Assembly (NCBI RefSeq): GCF_001723175.1
Contig: NC_064651.1
Location: forward strand, 1 to 64,000
DNA: 64,000 nt
From: Penicillium oxalicum
Taxonomy: Eukaryota > Ascomycota > Eurotiomycetes > Eurotiales > Aspergillaceae
Direction: 5' to 3'
Below the pieces are notes generated by a model that saw nothing but the letters and a program-made list of their open reading frames with translations, had not been told where the DNA came from and made no database searches. Made by a program: the position numbers and the translations under genes. This document shows, piece after piece, positions 45,568 through 58,791 of this stretch (its first letter is position 1; every line of letters begins with the position of its first letter).

Positions 45568-48500
45568 GGAGGGTTCGAACGGGTTTGGCCTCGATTCCGT
45601 TGATGATGATGAGGTGAGACAGAGAGATATTTTGTTGGACGCTGAGGTGAAATCGCCTCTCATGAGCATTATACCCCTTGTACCATTCATTTGTGCATTA
45701 AAAACAGTGTTTTCCGTGTTATTTTTATCTCGCGCGTTTGTGATCCTCACTCAAAGCATCCACGGTGTTTGTTTGTTTTTGTTTTTCTTGCTTTTCTGTC
45801 TTCTTGGTCTGGACTGCGATTCGGAAGTTGATCTGAGCGCAGCACACTCATGTTACGGTTGTTAGATTCTTGTTGACCTCATACAATGTGCTCGCTCATC
45901 GAAGGGCATACACATGGCCTTAGCGAAGAGACGCTGTGAGCCTAATTGAATACTCCGCCCAAAAGCGTGAAGACTGTAGATGCTTTGATTCACAGTACCT
46001 AGGAACGCTTGTTGAAGGACTGAGGTCGTGCGCCGGGAATACTCGACAGCCACCTAGAACACTGCAGCTTCGCAGTGTATATATCAAGGCTGGAGTAATC
46101 TTTATATCATTGCCCAAGGCTGAATTGATCATTCGAAGTAACACTCCATCGTTGTGCGCTACAGGGACTGGCTTTGTTTTGTTGCCGTGACACGTAAGCG
46201 TGATTGATAGGTGCTCTCGACTGGCTGACTTCGCGTAACACGCCACGGGGAAGCAAGACAAGAAGAGTCTTTGACGGCTAAAGACGATTCCCTCTGACCA
46301 AAATTCTCCTTCCAGTGGACCTCCGCATTTTAATTTTTTTGGAGGACAAATTATACATGAATTGCTCATCTATCGGAACTAGTAACTGGTTCCAGTCTGC
46401 TTTTCGTCACTGATTAACATTTCTTGACTGGTATAGTCAACACATGTAGTACCTAGCGTACGGGCGTACTAAAGACGAACGAACAGCAAGGTTGATATAT
46501 ATGTGTCCTTATCGTGAGCATACCGTGAGAGAAGCGGGATAAGTAAATTCTGCAAGACTGATCAATGATGAGAATTTTGTACGCTCGCTATTGAAGACGG
46601 TGCGAGTTCGGTTGAAAGAGGCATGCATTCACGATAGTAGGAAATTCCATCGAACTCGAACTGGGGGAGGATTTTCAGAACCAAACGTCCGCTGTCAGAC
46701 GTTAGATGCTCAACATTAGTAAGGTTGAAAGTTCACATGCAGCACATGAACATACTACTATCAATATCCCACGAAAAGTGATCAGCCTCTAGTGCATTGG
46801 ATTCAGAAATTACACTGTGGTCGTGACGACTACCGAATGAACACGGATATGTGACTGGCACTACTACGACGGGCTGATTTATACAAGGACATGGAGGCAT
46901 GTGTGAGTAAGTTCTGCATGTACTTGGCCAGTTGTGTACTAGGCAGGTGGTTCTTAGCCGAAAATTTTTGGCCAGGGAAGCTTATATGCCACTGGAACTC
47001 TACATGATCATGTCGAGCAAGTTGCTCGTCTCATCCATACGATTTGGTAAGAGCGGGGCAAAGGTGCTGAATGCTGTACCAAACAATTCCATCCAAATCA
47101 TGCAGTAGTGAGTCGCGACTGTCCAAGCACCGGACTAAGAAAAGAGGACCTGGGCTCAGTAAGTGGGCATCTCTTCTCGATCCTCGTATTGTGTCTTGGT
47201 CACATCGGGAAATCTACCATCAAAATAACCCTGAGAATAGAAAGTTTGGATTCAGATGAGACCGACTCTTCGGTCCGTCCACTGTCTTCCTACTAATGCG
47301 ATGGAACTTTCTCAGCCCCGATTGTAGCCGTTTTGAATCGCCGCAGCTTCTCGGGCCAGAAAACCTTCCAGGTCACCTGACAAGCCCAGTTGCACATGGG
47401 GTGGATTCCTCAGTCCAACAACTCTCCTCTCCGATCGAGTCTAGACATTCGAACCCGATGGACCAACTCACTTAGTCATTAGCTCGGTTGAAATGACCAT
47501 TTTCTCAATCACTGACACTCGACACGTTCCTAACGCTACCTTGAGGTCGGTATCTATCTCCAAACACGACCAAGTTGTCCAGCGCGTCCTTGGGTCGGCT
47601 GATGACCCACCGAGCCGCTGCCGCGCCCTGATACGCCCCTTCTCCTCACCTCCCCTCGCGGCACTCATTTGTGGGACATGGCACATGGCGTTTTTTGACC
47701 TTTCGCTTGCCATCGTCCAACTCGGGTGCAGGGCATCCTTTGACGCCTCCCGGTGGCCGGAGCGCTTTCCCGCAGGGCCTGACACCGGCCCGGTGCTGGC
47801 ATTTTATCTTTTGACATCGTGAATGGATTGGTGGATCAACCGCCCTGATCGTATCGCTGGACCCCCAAGAAAGCATGGCAATGCTTCACGCCAGAGTGCG
47901 GGCTCGCTGAAAGCAGATTTCTTTCACCTCGAACAAATTTGACTCCGGGGACACCGGCGAGTGCTGCCGGTGTGGCTGGCCATATCATCCTCGAGACGAG
48001 TAGCATATCTGAGCAATGACATTGGCTGTACTGATTCATGATGGATCGTTGTCATGTCGCCGACCAGGCCTGATCAAGCGGTCCGATCCCAACAATTGAG
48101 AGATACACTTGAATGTGGACAGTGTTTTGTGAAAAATGATGGATAGCAAAGCAAAACGTGCTTGTGCTCGAGTCCGATAGACTCACATGTCACAGTGTCA
48201 CGTCAAGCACGGGCCTGCTGTGCAGGTACTGGACTGCCATTCAATGCCCATGTCTCTACCCATCCCACAGAGTGCGCATTTTTACGATAATCAAGCATGG
48301 TCGGAATCCGTTTTTGGCATGAACCTAAGCAGCAGGCAGACTTGGCAACACTCTACGGCGCCACGGCAGTGAAGTGCGTCGAGTCCATCAATACTGGTCA
48401 AAGCTACGAACCGGACACGCTTGCTGGACTTCTCGGGGATGCTCTTTTCTGGACTTTGCTTATCATCGGTTCCATGCTGGGCCCCCCACTTAGTTCGCCC

Positions 48501-49018
48501 ATGGTGCAGTCAGACCAACCCAAAATTGCTTCAGCTGCTACCCCAGGTTCCATTCTTGAGCCTAGCGTGGGCTTGGCTCGGATAGGCCCACCAGTCAGAC
48601 CAATTGACCTGACATCCTTTTGTCCACATCTGTTATCGCAAGACGCCTTGGTGGCGCCCACTCGGGGTCCTGGATTCAAGAATACCCCATGTAACCCCCC
48701 CCCCCTCCACACACCCTTTCACGAAAGACTTCCACTGGAAAAGTCAGATGCACGTTGAAGCCTAAAGCACCCCCAAAATCAGCTCTGGCATTCGAAATAA
48801 TTCGAGATTTCGAATTTTGGTTCCCACAATGAGCCGCCCGGGACGCCGCGTTCTGCCCTCGGGGCCGGCGTGTAGCCTGCTGTAGAGCGGGGGAAATTTT
48901 TCTTATAAGATTGCACAAATAACCCCCTCCTCCCCCTTCCGACAAATCTGGCAACCCAGCCATATCTGGAATCGTCGAGATCAAGTCATATTCCGTCTGA
49001 GAGAGCAAAATTGCCAAT
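45568..49018. other. Intergenic 3.5 kb, no gene seen
   Basis: Short ORFs at 47468-48758 on both strands show no family resemblance and overlap each other. AT-rich around 46300-47100. A run of C (48696-48704) and nearby poly-pyrimidine patches are the only other marks. Confidence 0.5.
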
Positions 49019-50763
49019 ATGACATCTGTCGAACGTGTGGCTCCAAAGGCCAGCCACGGCGACGGCCACGCGGACATGACAGAGAAAGGGCGTGCCCTGC
49101 GCACGTTAGTCGAGGCCGACTTTCTCGATGATCGCTATGAGACGACACAACGTGGTTTGAAAAACCGCCATGTTCAGCTCATGGCTCTCGGCGGAACGAT
49201 TGGAACAGGTAGGTCCCCCACCCTAAGGTGCGACATTTGCCAAAGCACATGTTTTCGTCCCAGACTCGCTTCTTGCTTTTTGCTAAATCCACCCCGTTTC
49301 GCGCTGTTGCAGGTCTTTTCGTCGGATCCGGACAATCGCTTGCAACGGGAGGGCCCGCTTCCCTGTTGATGGGATACCTCTTCATCTCGGCCATGGTATA
49401 CGGCTTGGTCACCGCCATTGCGGAAGTGGGTGCATATCTGCCTGTCCACGGTGGTACAATGAGTTATCACGGCTTTCGATATGTTTCTCGCAGTATGGGT
49501 TTTGCCATGGGCTACCTCTATTGGTATTCCTTGGGTATTCTGGTTCCGTACGAGATCACAGCGGCAGGACTGGTCATCGGATACTGGGACACGAATGCAA
49601 CCGTCAGCATTGCCGTCTGGATCACCATCATGATGGTTGTCATTGTCGCTCTCAACTTCCTGCCCGTTCGCTTCTATGGTGAATCTGAGTTCTGGTTCTC
49701 CGGCATCAAGATCATCACTTTGATTGGTCTGTTGATGGTCTCATTCATTTTGTTCTGGGGAGGCGGTCCAAGCCATCAGCGTCTGGGATTCCACTACTGG
49801 AAGAATCCGGGCTCCTTCAACACATACTTGGTGGATGGAGATGTGGGTCGATTTGTCGGATTGCTCAAGTGCACGGTCTCCAGTGCCATTGCATTCATCT
49901 TTGCTCCCGAACTGATCATTATCAGTGGTGGAGAGATGGAGTCACCCCGTCGCAATGTGCCTCGTGCTGCTCGCCGCTACATCTACCGTCTGGTCTTCTT
50001 CTACATCTTCGCCGTTCTGGCGATCGGTGTGATCTGCCCGTACAACGATCCTCGCTTGACGGTCGGCAACGGGACAGTCAAATCGTCTCCCTTCGTGGTG
50101 GGCATTCAGAACGCCGGCATCCCCGTCCTGGATCATATCGTCAACGCAGCAGTCTTGACTTCAGCATGGTCCGCAGGAAACTCCTTCCTCTACATGTCTT
50201 CTCGGTCCCTGTACTCTCTGGCCGTATCAGGTAATGCCCCCAGCATTTTCAAGGCCTGTAATCGCTGGGGTGTGCCGTACTATGCGGTCGGCGCCTCGGC
50301 TCTTTTCTCGTGTCTGGCCTACCTGTCAGTAGGTACCTCCAGTTCCGTGGTCTTTAACTGGTTGGTCAATTTTACCAACACTTCCGGATTCATCTCCTGG
50401 ATCTGCTGCTGCATCGTGTTCTTTCGCTTCCGCAAGGCCGTTGCCGCGCAGGGAATCGAGCAGCCCTACAAGTCGCGCCTGCAACCCTATGGCGCTTACT
50501 TTGGTCTTGGCGGTGCTATTCTGATGCTTTTAATCAACGGCTTCACCGTCTTCTTTCCCTCCGAGTGGTCAGTCAGCAACTTTTTTACCGCGTACATCGG
50601 CATCCCCGCGTTCCTGGTGCTGTACGCTGGCCATCGCTTGGTCTACTGGCGTGACCCGTGGGCCTGGCGCCCCGAGGAAGTCGACATGCATACGGGATTA
50701 CAGGAGATCATCGAGGCAGAACAACCGGAGAGACCTCGTGGTCCTTGGTGGAAATTTTGGTAA
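49019..50763 (+). CDS. Amino-acid permease (YAT/AAT family)
   Basis: Two exons, 49019-49208 and 49313-50763; 546 aa. The intron sits inside the first membrane motif and its removal restores RHVQLMALGGTIGTGLFVGS, the signature of fungal general amino-acid permeases. Further marks: GYLFISAMVYGLVTAIAEVG then AYLPVHGGTMSYHGFRYVS, FAPELIIISGGEMESPRRNV with the following RAARRYIYRLVFFYIF, WSAGNSFLYMSSRSLYSLAV then SGNAPSIFKACNRWGVPYYA, and a C-terminal cytosolic tail ending in WWKFW. Twelve membrane helices expected, plasma membrane, proton symport of amino acids. Exact substrate unknown. It lies upstream of a XanA-like dioxygenase on the same strand. Confidence 0.94.
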
Positions 50764-51636
50764 CGGCTCTCAGGTTTAGATCAAGTGAGCATCATCCCTA
50801 ACAAATAAAAATTTGAATTCGGCTGGCGCCGAGGTTGATTTGAAACTTGAGTCATATGCTCAGCTCTGCACGTGTATTGATTGGAAGCACTATCGCCCAT
50901 GATCAGGCTTTTCCGCAGATGTGATGCTGAGTTTTCTTTTCTTCTGCACGTACGCGATTCTTTTTACGATCCGATGATCCTAGAGCGGCGCTTCTTACAA
51001 CCGAAAGCCCCGGTGGCAGCCTCACAGTGCCGATCCGCCGAAGCACTTGCTTATCGATAAGTAATCTGTATCACCAGTCCAGGTTGAGCTATGGGAGATG
51101 CGGAGGAGTGGGTGGCATTGAGTTTCGACCAAGTTCAGACCACTAGCAGATGCCGGGTAGGTAATTCTTTGCCATTCTGCAATTTTTCGACTCTATCTTT
51201 GCAGTAAAGTCGGCCGAGTTGATCCGCGCGCCGGAGTCACATTCGTGTACTACTCTTCTGACCTTTCAAGATGGAAAGTCATCCATCTGTCATGCTCCAC
51301 ATGTGCTGCCCGTGGATCGACTTGTCCGCACTCGCCCGCCCGCGATAAGATGGATGTCAACGAGAGTGAAAATGATATGTGTAGGTCGGCGTACAAATAC
51401 CATTCATCATTTCTTCGAAACAGATTGTGAACACCTTGCCACTTGTCGATCAACTCTCTGCTTCCTCACGAATTGTGTCATCTTTCCTCGAAAGCATTCT
51501 CGGTGACTCGGCCATAAGAAACAAATTACCGGGCCCATATTGGAGATCCCAATATCATTTTTCTCATCGGTATTCCGTTTCTTGGCACTCGGCATCAACC
51601 CGGAATTGTTCCGTGTTCCATCCGATCACAGATACA
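50764..51636. other. Intergenic, no gene seen
   Basis: 3' region of the permease and promoter of the xanA-like gene. No ORF or repeat worth calling. Confidence 0.6.
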
Positions 51637-52887
51637 ATGGCCATCCTGCCACCGACCGTCCGTCCTCTGCAACCATCACCAGACTCCCAGATTGATTTTG
51701 GAGCCAGCATCGAGGGCATTGACCTGGAAAATTTGACAGGTAGGGGCTGCAGTAGCCATGATCATTCCACAGGCACCGTTGACAACGATTTCCAGATGAA
51801 CAATTCACAAAAATCCACGACGCACTATATCGTCATCAAGTCGTGGTGTTCAAACGCCAGCATAAACTCTCCGCCAAGGCACAGTATGAACTTACTAAGC
51901 GGTTCGACCCGACAGCCGACAACTACGGCCACGGCAAAACTATCGATGCAAAGCGAAGCATCCTTCATCCAGATCTGAAGACGGTGCCACATCAACCGCA
52001 GGTGCAAATCATTGGAAATGGATTCGTCGAGTCATACGAGGGACTGGAGAATTTCCAACTTAGACACCCTCATCACCGCACATTTCATAAAGATCATATT
52101 CCTGATGAGAAGGATCATGATTACACTCGGTTTTATCGCTGGCATATCGACGCTGCGCTGTATGACTTGAACCCGCCCCAAGTCACGACTCTCCTCGCCG
52201 TACAAGTGCCCAAGGGTCGTCGACAGACTCTGCTCTATGATGACGGATCCGATGAGACGATGGACGTCCCACTGGGGACCACTGCTTTTGTAAGCGGCGA
52301 AAGAATGTTCGAATTGCTTTCGCCCGCGGAGCAAGAGTTTGTGCGAACGAGTAAGATCGAATACGCACCTCACCCGTAAGCATACCCTCGCGAATGGGTC
52401 CACCTCCATGGGTTACAAAGACAAAGGGGATTGATTCTCATCAACTGCTTCCATCAGGTATATTTGGATGAGTCCCGCTCACTCACGGTCAACTGGCCTC
52501 GGCTTGCACTCCGAAGGCCTCGAACTTCCAGACTCGGATCTTCCCCCGATTGATCCAAAGAAAATTATGATTCTCCCCATGCTCTGGAAGAATCCCGTTA
52601 CAGGAAAACTCGCTCTTCAGATCCATCCGTCCGCCGTTCGTCGCATTCACCTCGCAGATGGCTCCGTGATTGATGATTTGTCACGAGTAAGAGAAATCGT
52701 GTACAGATTGCAGCGACCTGGAATCAGCCCGCAGTATGTGTATGCCCATGACTGGGAGGAAGGGGATCTGGTCTTGTTCAATAATCGAGGGGTATTGCAC
52801 TCCGTGGTTGGCGCATTCCGACCCGAGGAAGTGCGCTTGTTTAGGCAATGCAATCTTGCGGCGTCTGAACCACCTATGGGGCCGTGA
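51637..52887 (+). CDS. xanA: XanA-like 2-oxoglutarate-dependent xanthine dioxygenase
   Basis: Three exons: 51637-51739, 51796-52375, 52458-52887; 370 aa. TauD/TfdA-fold iron dioxygenase closely resembling fungal XanA, which converts xanthine to uric acid using 2-oxoglutarate and O2 instead of a molybdenum enzyme. Seen: HQVVVFKRQHKLSAKAQYEL, KRFDPTADNYGHGK, the iron ligands His151-x-Asp153 in RWHIDAALYDLNPPQVTTLL and distal His342 in RGVLHSVVGAF, WKNPVTGKLALQIHPSAVRR, and YVYAHDWEEGDLVLFNNRG. The first intron ends at 51795, rebuilding LTDEQFTKIHDALYRHQVVV. An aataaa lies at 53084. A role in purine nitrogen use is expected; no purine permease or uricase is adjacent. Distinction from other TauD members rests on remembered XanA-like segments. 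Confidence 0.88.
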
Positions 52888-53164
52888 GGAAGTTGATCCG
52901 TTGGAATTCTGTATGTAATGAAATGAAGTTCGATGTATGTCAAGATCAATGGGGAGTTGAAAAAGTTGAGACCATGCTGTCAGTCATTGGAAGACTTTGT
53001 ATTAAGTTGTGCACAAGTGCGATATTAGTAGTTGGTGATAGTATACAAATTTTGAGAATCTTAGCGAATCTCAACCAGGGATCAATAAAACCTGCTCAGT
53101 CGAGAAGTGGCATGGAAATTAGAGGTCGCTCGGCCAGATTCCATCAGGGCATCCCAGTGCAATT

Positions 53165-55018
53165 TCATCGCACAATATAGAAACCGTTCACGGCGACCTG
53201 TCGTTCTCGCCATTCATCTGCGGTGGATCGAACGCCAAGCCGGTGCAAAGGGACTTGTTCAACCCATTTCTGCCCTTTGGCCACGATACTCTCATACCCT
53301 TGCAGTGTCTTGTCAATCCAGCTGGCATTCTGGCGATGCATCTCTTCTCTTGTTTGTGAATCCGGGGCCCACGCTGGGTGCGCGAGTGTGCTGTGCACAA
53401 CAGACACGTCGTATGCATCTGCGAGGAGAGCCGCTTCCGCGGCAGTGGCTTGAGCTTCAATCAGCGCCTGGCTGGTTTTACCAATGGGCGGTGGAATTTC
53501 AGTGCGAAGGAAGCCCATTAAGCGAATTTCAAGCTTAGTCGTCTGAAATGGTACGTCTTCTAAGAGACGTATTTGAATCACATGTTTTGTGGCCTGACTC
53601 ATGTTGACACGGACTGCTTGAAGAGGGTCCAGTGCCGAGACTGATAGAATAGCGGAACTCCAGGCTGTCGGAGTGGCTGATTTTTGTTGTGCCGCGCTGG
53701 TTTCGAATCGAGCCCACCCGAAGAAGTAGCCTCTCAGTTGCTCCAGGACCCAGTCTGGAACTTTGAGCAGTCTGACCGTCGTTGAAGCTACTGAGTCATT
53801 TGGTTGATCAGTGGCACCTGATGTATTCAACTGGGTGCGAGCCTTGAATGACATTGGGAATGGCGCCTGTGGACCGACCTCGGCGACAGTTGTCTCGTGT
53901 GTCATCGGATAAGGCACGGCAGCGCTTGACGGGCCCTTGGTTGGAACCGAGGTGAGTCCAGTATGAATCCCAGCGATCCGGTCTCGTATGCCACTAGCTT
54001 CGTATGCCTTTTGGGCCGCGGTCTGTGTCACCCAAGCTGGACGGTACCGATTCACCTTTGACTGAACTACGGCCGTGGCAGGCGCCATCACGGTTTGTGC
54101 CGCGCTCTGCGCATACAAGCTGACCACCATGGCACCAACCTCGAGCGGAAGAGTACTAAGACTTGCCCCCCGAATCGAATGAGGATTTGCAGATGTCGAG
54201 ATGACGCGGAAGACTGGACTGTTTGCCAGCATCTTCTTCTTCGCACCCTGGCAAACCACCAACTGAAAGTATCCATCACCAGCCTCGGCAGGAATGCGGA
54301 CCACGATTGTTTCTCGCAGGAGATGTTTGTCTTTTGCCCGAGCTGGTGGCTTTTTGAAAAACTTCTTGATATCTCGCTGCCACGCGCGCTCGTCACCTGG
54401 TTCGACCTGATCCGCACGCAAGGGTATTGCGGGAGTGACGTCGATCCAACTATCAGTTAATCGAAAAAGCGCTTTTGCTCGCATCCCGGTTTTTCCGGAC
54501 CAGCCTTTATTCTGAAGCCATACCGTACGATCTGGTGGCAAGGGGGCATCGGAAAAGATCGAGACAGCCACCGAGGTGGAAGGACCTCGGTAGAAGACCA
54601 ACCCGTGTGAGTGTCGTAATACCGTGACATGTTTGTTCGATTCGGTGGGATGGTTGATGAGACCTCCCAGAAAATGGCAGGCTTCGCCATATGCTTTCTG
54701 TAGTGTTGACGAAGATGGCCCGGGAGCTGGAGATGGAGACCGGGACAACGGTGCCGATGAGTGTGATGCATCGGCCGTTCGTGGTCTCCAGAGTGTATCC
54801 GGCGCAGGAGCGGATAGTTTTTGACCATATAGCTCTTCATACGAGGGGGGTGGCTGGCATGGAACTTGCGGCGCTAAACATGCAGAGGTGCCGGCGTGTG
54901 ATGGCCCTCCAGGGGCGTGAGCCTGTGCCGTTCCCCTGAGATTAGGATTGGATGCAGGTTTCCGTCTGATCTGGAAGCGATCTTGGCCGGAATCTGGATG
55001 CAAATACATTGTGGCCAT
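53165..55018 (-). CDS. Conserved fungal protein, 617 aa, unknown function
   Basis: Intronless frame with low-complexity Pro/Ser-rich N-terminus (residues about 30-110, including PPSYEELYG) followed by a globular part. Characteristic blocks: LPPDRTVWLQNKGWSGKTGM (with RAKALFR), ETIVVRIPAEAGDGYFQLVV then CQGAKKKMLANSPVFRVIST, DWVLEQLRGYFFGWARFE, and an Ala-rich helical C-terminal part. I recall similar proteins annotated loosely as 'LipA and NB-ARC domain' or riboflavin kinase in Eurotiales, but none of those catalytic motifs is visible here. No signal peptide or membrane helix. The start at 55018 (ATG within gccatgatc... on the minus strand) is the first Met of the frame. Confidence 0.75.
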   Translation of the reverse strand: MATMYLHPDSGQDRFQIRRKPASNPNLRGTAQAHAPGGPSHAGTSACLAPQVPCQPPPSYEELYGQKLSAPAPDTLWRPRTADASHSSAPLSRSPSPAPGPSSSTLQKAYGEACHFLGGLINHPTESNKHVTVLRHSHGLVFYRGPSTSVAVSIFSDAPLPPDRTVWLQNKGWSGKTGMRAKALFRLTDSWIDVTPAIPLRADQVEPGDERAWQRDIKKFFKKPPARAKDKHLLRETIVVRIPAEAGDGYFQLVVCQGAKKKMLANSPVFRVISTSANPHSIRGASLSTLPLEVGAMVVSLYAQSAAQTVMAPATAVVQSKVNRYRPAWVTQTAAQKAYEASGIRDRIAGIHTGLTSVPTKGPSSAAVPYPMTHETTVAEVGPQAPFPMSFKARTQLNTSGATDQPNDSVASTTVRLLKVPDWVLEQLRGYFFGWARFETSAAQQKSATPTAWSSAILSVSALDPLQAVRVNMSQATKHVIQIRLLEDVPFQTTKLEIRLMGFLRTEIPPPIGKTSQALIEAQATAAEAALLADAYDVSVVHSTLAHPAWAPDSQTREEMHRQNASWIDKTLQGYESIVAKGQKWVEQVPLHRLGVRSTADEWRERQVAVNGFYIVR

Positions 55019-57368
55019 GATCTACATGGCACTTCAAAGCTCTTCAAGTGAAAAAAAAAATGAATAAACAAAAGGATTTGGACTCAACAGATCATATGGA
55101 CAACCGCCAGGATGGTCATTTTATGGAGGTTCTCGCCAACTCCGGGAGACTCTTGGCGTCATCGGGGCGGGGATTGATGGCCTGAATGCCTCGGGAAGGA
55201 AGACCTCGGCATTCATTGGCCAGTTCACGATGATAAATCGCACAGCTGGCACAGTCAAGACGATGCATGGTGTATCATCATTGGTGACATGTTCTTGAAA
55301 GATCATAATGATCATGGATGGTGGGAACTGCATCGGACAAGGAAGATGCGGGCGCCAGTGTACACACGCTAGCATTGGAAGGAATTCAAATCCAATCTTG
55401 TATCAACATCTAGAATGCGATCCATTCTCATACATGTAAGCATGCAGTGTCTAAAGATACCTACCCATAGTTTGAGCTCTAGCTCCAGTCAAACTCTCGC
55501 GCAAATTCGCTATGGTGGATTCTGAATTCCTGGTGCCAATTTCACAGATCTAACCAATGTAGTTACGCCTGGAATCTTGTCGCGTCGATTCTTCGCCCGG
55601 GGATATGCTCACAAGGCATGTACCTCTCCCTTGCATCAATTGAGCCACGACCCTCCACGGGATGTACACTTTTTACCGAGCCGGGATTCACTCCTTCTAC
55701 TGCTTTCAGTCGGTTATGATGGGAAGTAGAAGCTGTCTCCAGTTAAAGAAAGTGTATCCCAAGTGAAGTCGCTAGGTAGAGCCACATGCCAACTAAGCCA
55801 CTTAGCCAGTACCATGAAGATGCACCATGCTATGGTAGTTTGGAAGCTACGCAAAAATCTCCTTCAAACTATGTCCACGTGGAGAGAATGTCCTGCGTGA
55901 GTATTCTGGTTGACATCCGAAGACGGGTCAGCCCATCAACCCAGCCCTCTCATGCAGTGCCAGGTACTGAAGGGGGAGGAGGCATTCTGAACCCAGCTGG
56001 AAACTGTCTATATTGCCATCCAGTGCGGAGAAACTGCAGTGTTCATGGTTCAAGAGGGAATATTGTGGTTGCTCGGTTGTTGGCATTTCCTATCGACGCA
56101 GATTTTGGATTGGTGGCGGAGGAAGGATCAAATCAATTGGTTGTGGCGGAGATATTGTTGCTGTCATTGGAAATTCATGCAGTCATGGAACTGGGCATCA
56201 ATCCATTTCATAGTCAGGCTTATATATATATCAATTGGACGTAAGTTTCACTGGAAGTCTGTTGTAGCTAATGGAATGGAGAGCTTCCGGGCTCTGTCAA
56301 CCACTCAGTCTTGCGATCAAAGTCGAGGCTGGACTCCGGCCTAGAATTTTTTTCTCCATCTTTGGTCGGTATAAGCTTCTCCCGCGTTCTTTGACATACT
56401 CCACTTGTTGCTGAAAGAGCCGCTGTACTTTCGTTCTTCATCTTGCTCACCTACGACACGCCCTCTTCGTGCGACACTAATGAGGTTCATGAGGCCTCAA
56501 CGCAATCCGCAAATTCTCGGAATCAAGAAAACACAGCCTGACCAACCGATTTCTCATACAATCCCAAGTTTCCCAGGCTTGGTCCCTTTCCTCATAAAGG
56601 TCACGGGAATAAACATATGTGGGATGTTATTGTCAGCATAGCAGGATCAAATGGCCTGCCTTTGAGCACATATCCATCTCTTGATGCCTGAGTTATTCTT
56701 GTTGTTGCAACGATCATGATCAATACTGCCTGTCCCATTGAAGAGGACAGCTGGCATTGAGTAAGAATTGTCTGTTCCTGTGAAGCCGATTGGTGTGGGG
56801 GCCGAAACTGGGAGCAGCAACTTTGAGGCTTTGAGGGCCCTCGATTACTGCGACTGGGCCTCAATGGGTACGCAATTCAACCATTTACTCAAGCGTGAAT
56901 GTTGATATTTCCTTCATCGCCTTTAGTTTAAGGGGGGGGAAAGAGACCTCTCTGTTGAAGCAATTGTGACTTGCTAGCTTGTGCAGCCGACGACGATCTT
57001 GTCTATAGATAACTCCAAGTGGTTCATGCCCCACGCTTGGACCCCACGAGCCCCCATTTGAATTCAAGAATGAGGCTCTGGGCGCTTGACTCGGTGGTGC
57101 CAAGCAGATACCGTAGTGGGCAATGCACTTGAATCATACGTCATTTGGCCAGGCCAAGCCAAGACGATGGTGGTCCACGCGATTGTGGCGCGAGCGTTTT
57201 AGGCTTCATGCGGCGCTCTCCAGGAACAGCAAGAATGACCCAGCAGTGAGACTAATTCCATTTGCTATTTTGCGCCAGGATAAATGCGTGGTATAAGATG
57301 CGCCCGAGAAAGCTGTTCACTCCAGTCTCTGGCGTCTGGAAATCCAATTCTCACAACTTCAGATCAAG
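55019..57368. other. Intergenic 2.3 kb, no gene seen
   Basis: Divergent region between the 617-aa protein gene (minus) and the FAD oxidase gene (plus). ORFs at 55786-56344 overlap in several frames and lack features. Confidence 0.55.
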
Positions 57369-58791
57369 ATGAATCAATTGAAAGAATTTCTGAGCAACCA
57401 CCCGCACATCCACCATGCAGTCCCAGATTCCCCGGATTACGAGGACCTTCGAATGGGGTTTCTGATCAACGAAAGCAGAAAACCCGCAATCATCGTTCGA
57501 CCTCGCTCGGCAGAGGATGTGGCGGCGCTGGTCTCAATATTGACCCAGCATTATCTGCCCTTCGCAGTCAGGGTTGGGGGTCACGATATGTTTGGTCGAT
57601 CTCAAATCACAGATGGTGTCACGATCGACCTGAGAGAGATATCTTACGTCAAGATTGACAAGACCGCGCAAATTGCACGAGTTGGAGGAGGGGTCATCAC
57701 CATGGATCTTCTGGAAATGTTACATGAGCACGAAGTGATCACGCCATATGGCAACACTCCGTCAGTGGGAGTGACCGGCTGGGCGACTTTTGGAGGATAC
57801 GGCCTGTTAAGCTCCAAGTATGGTCTTGGCGTGGATCAAATTGTGGGCGCGAAGATCGTCGACGCCCAGGGTACGATCCGCGATGCCGACGAGACCATGC
57901 TGACAGCCATTCGAGGTGGTGGAGGGTGCATCGGAGTCATCGTGGAATTGATCGTGAAGGTGTACCCACAGGGCCAAGTAAGTACTTCAGCGTGAAACTG
58001 TTAGTTGACCTGTGGGCCATGGACTCTAACGCACAGGCGACTAGATATTGGCTGGCGCCATCTTCTACGATTCGAAAGATTTGGCCACTGAGATCAAGCA
58101 GTTCAACGAGGCCTACACCAAAGCGACGAACGACGGGCTTCCCGCGTCATTGCATCTCTATCAAGCCATCATCAACGGCCCCGGTGGCAAGTCTTTGGCG
58201 GTGCTATTTATGTGGGCTTCATCCGAGTTGGAAGAAGGTCAAAAGTGGCTGTCCCGGGTCTCATCCTGGTTACCGGTGGCAATGAACACCGTCCAGCCCA
58301 CCACGCATAGAGACTTTGCCAAGTTTGCCAGTTCAATGCTTCCTGCCAAGACATACGGAACCATATTCACCGTCAATTTGTTTGAATTGACCCCGGAGGT
58401 TCTTGAAGTTATCGGCATTCATGCGAAGAGACAACCCAACAACCCCGAAGTGCTATTTGGCATTCATGAGCTTCGTGCCGACGCACCAAGAGAATCTTCC
58501 GTGGAAACAGTGTACGATAATCGCCAGCCACACTTCTTGTTGGAAATGATCCCCATGGGACCTTCTCTCGACATCCTCGCCGAGGCCACGGCCTGGGCCA
58601 AGGCGTTCCGCGATGACCTGCGCCGCACAGAGCCCTCGAACATCGTGGCATCGACGTATATTTCCTTGACATCGCCCAAGGAGTCAGTGATGGAATCAAT
58701 TTATGGCGTCAAATACCAGAAGCTGAAGGAGATCAAGGGGATCTATGATTCTCGAAATACCTTCAAGTCTGCGCTGCCCCAGTTTTATTAG
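57369..58791 (+). CDS. BBE-type FAD-linked oxidase
   Basis: Two exons, 57369-57977 and 58045-58791; 451 aa. Flavoprotein of the FAD_binding_4/berberine-bridge-like family. The FAD domain shows AIIVRPRSAEDVAALVSIL, RVGGHDMFGRS (His72 is the usual covalent FAD attachment site) and GGGVITMDLLEMLHEH then TGWATFGGYGLLSSKYGLGV. The Cys of bicovalent members (GxCxxVG) is absent: the corresponding stretch is SVGVTGWATFGGYG, so single attachment is likely. The C-terminus ends in YDSRNTFKSALPQFY, as in 6-hydroxynicotine-oxidase-like proteins, but the usual NxxF form is altered to NTFKS. No signal peptide, so intracellular. The substrate is unknown. Confidence 0.9.
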
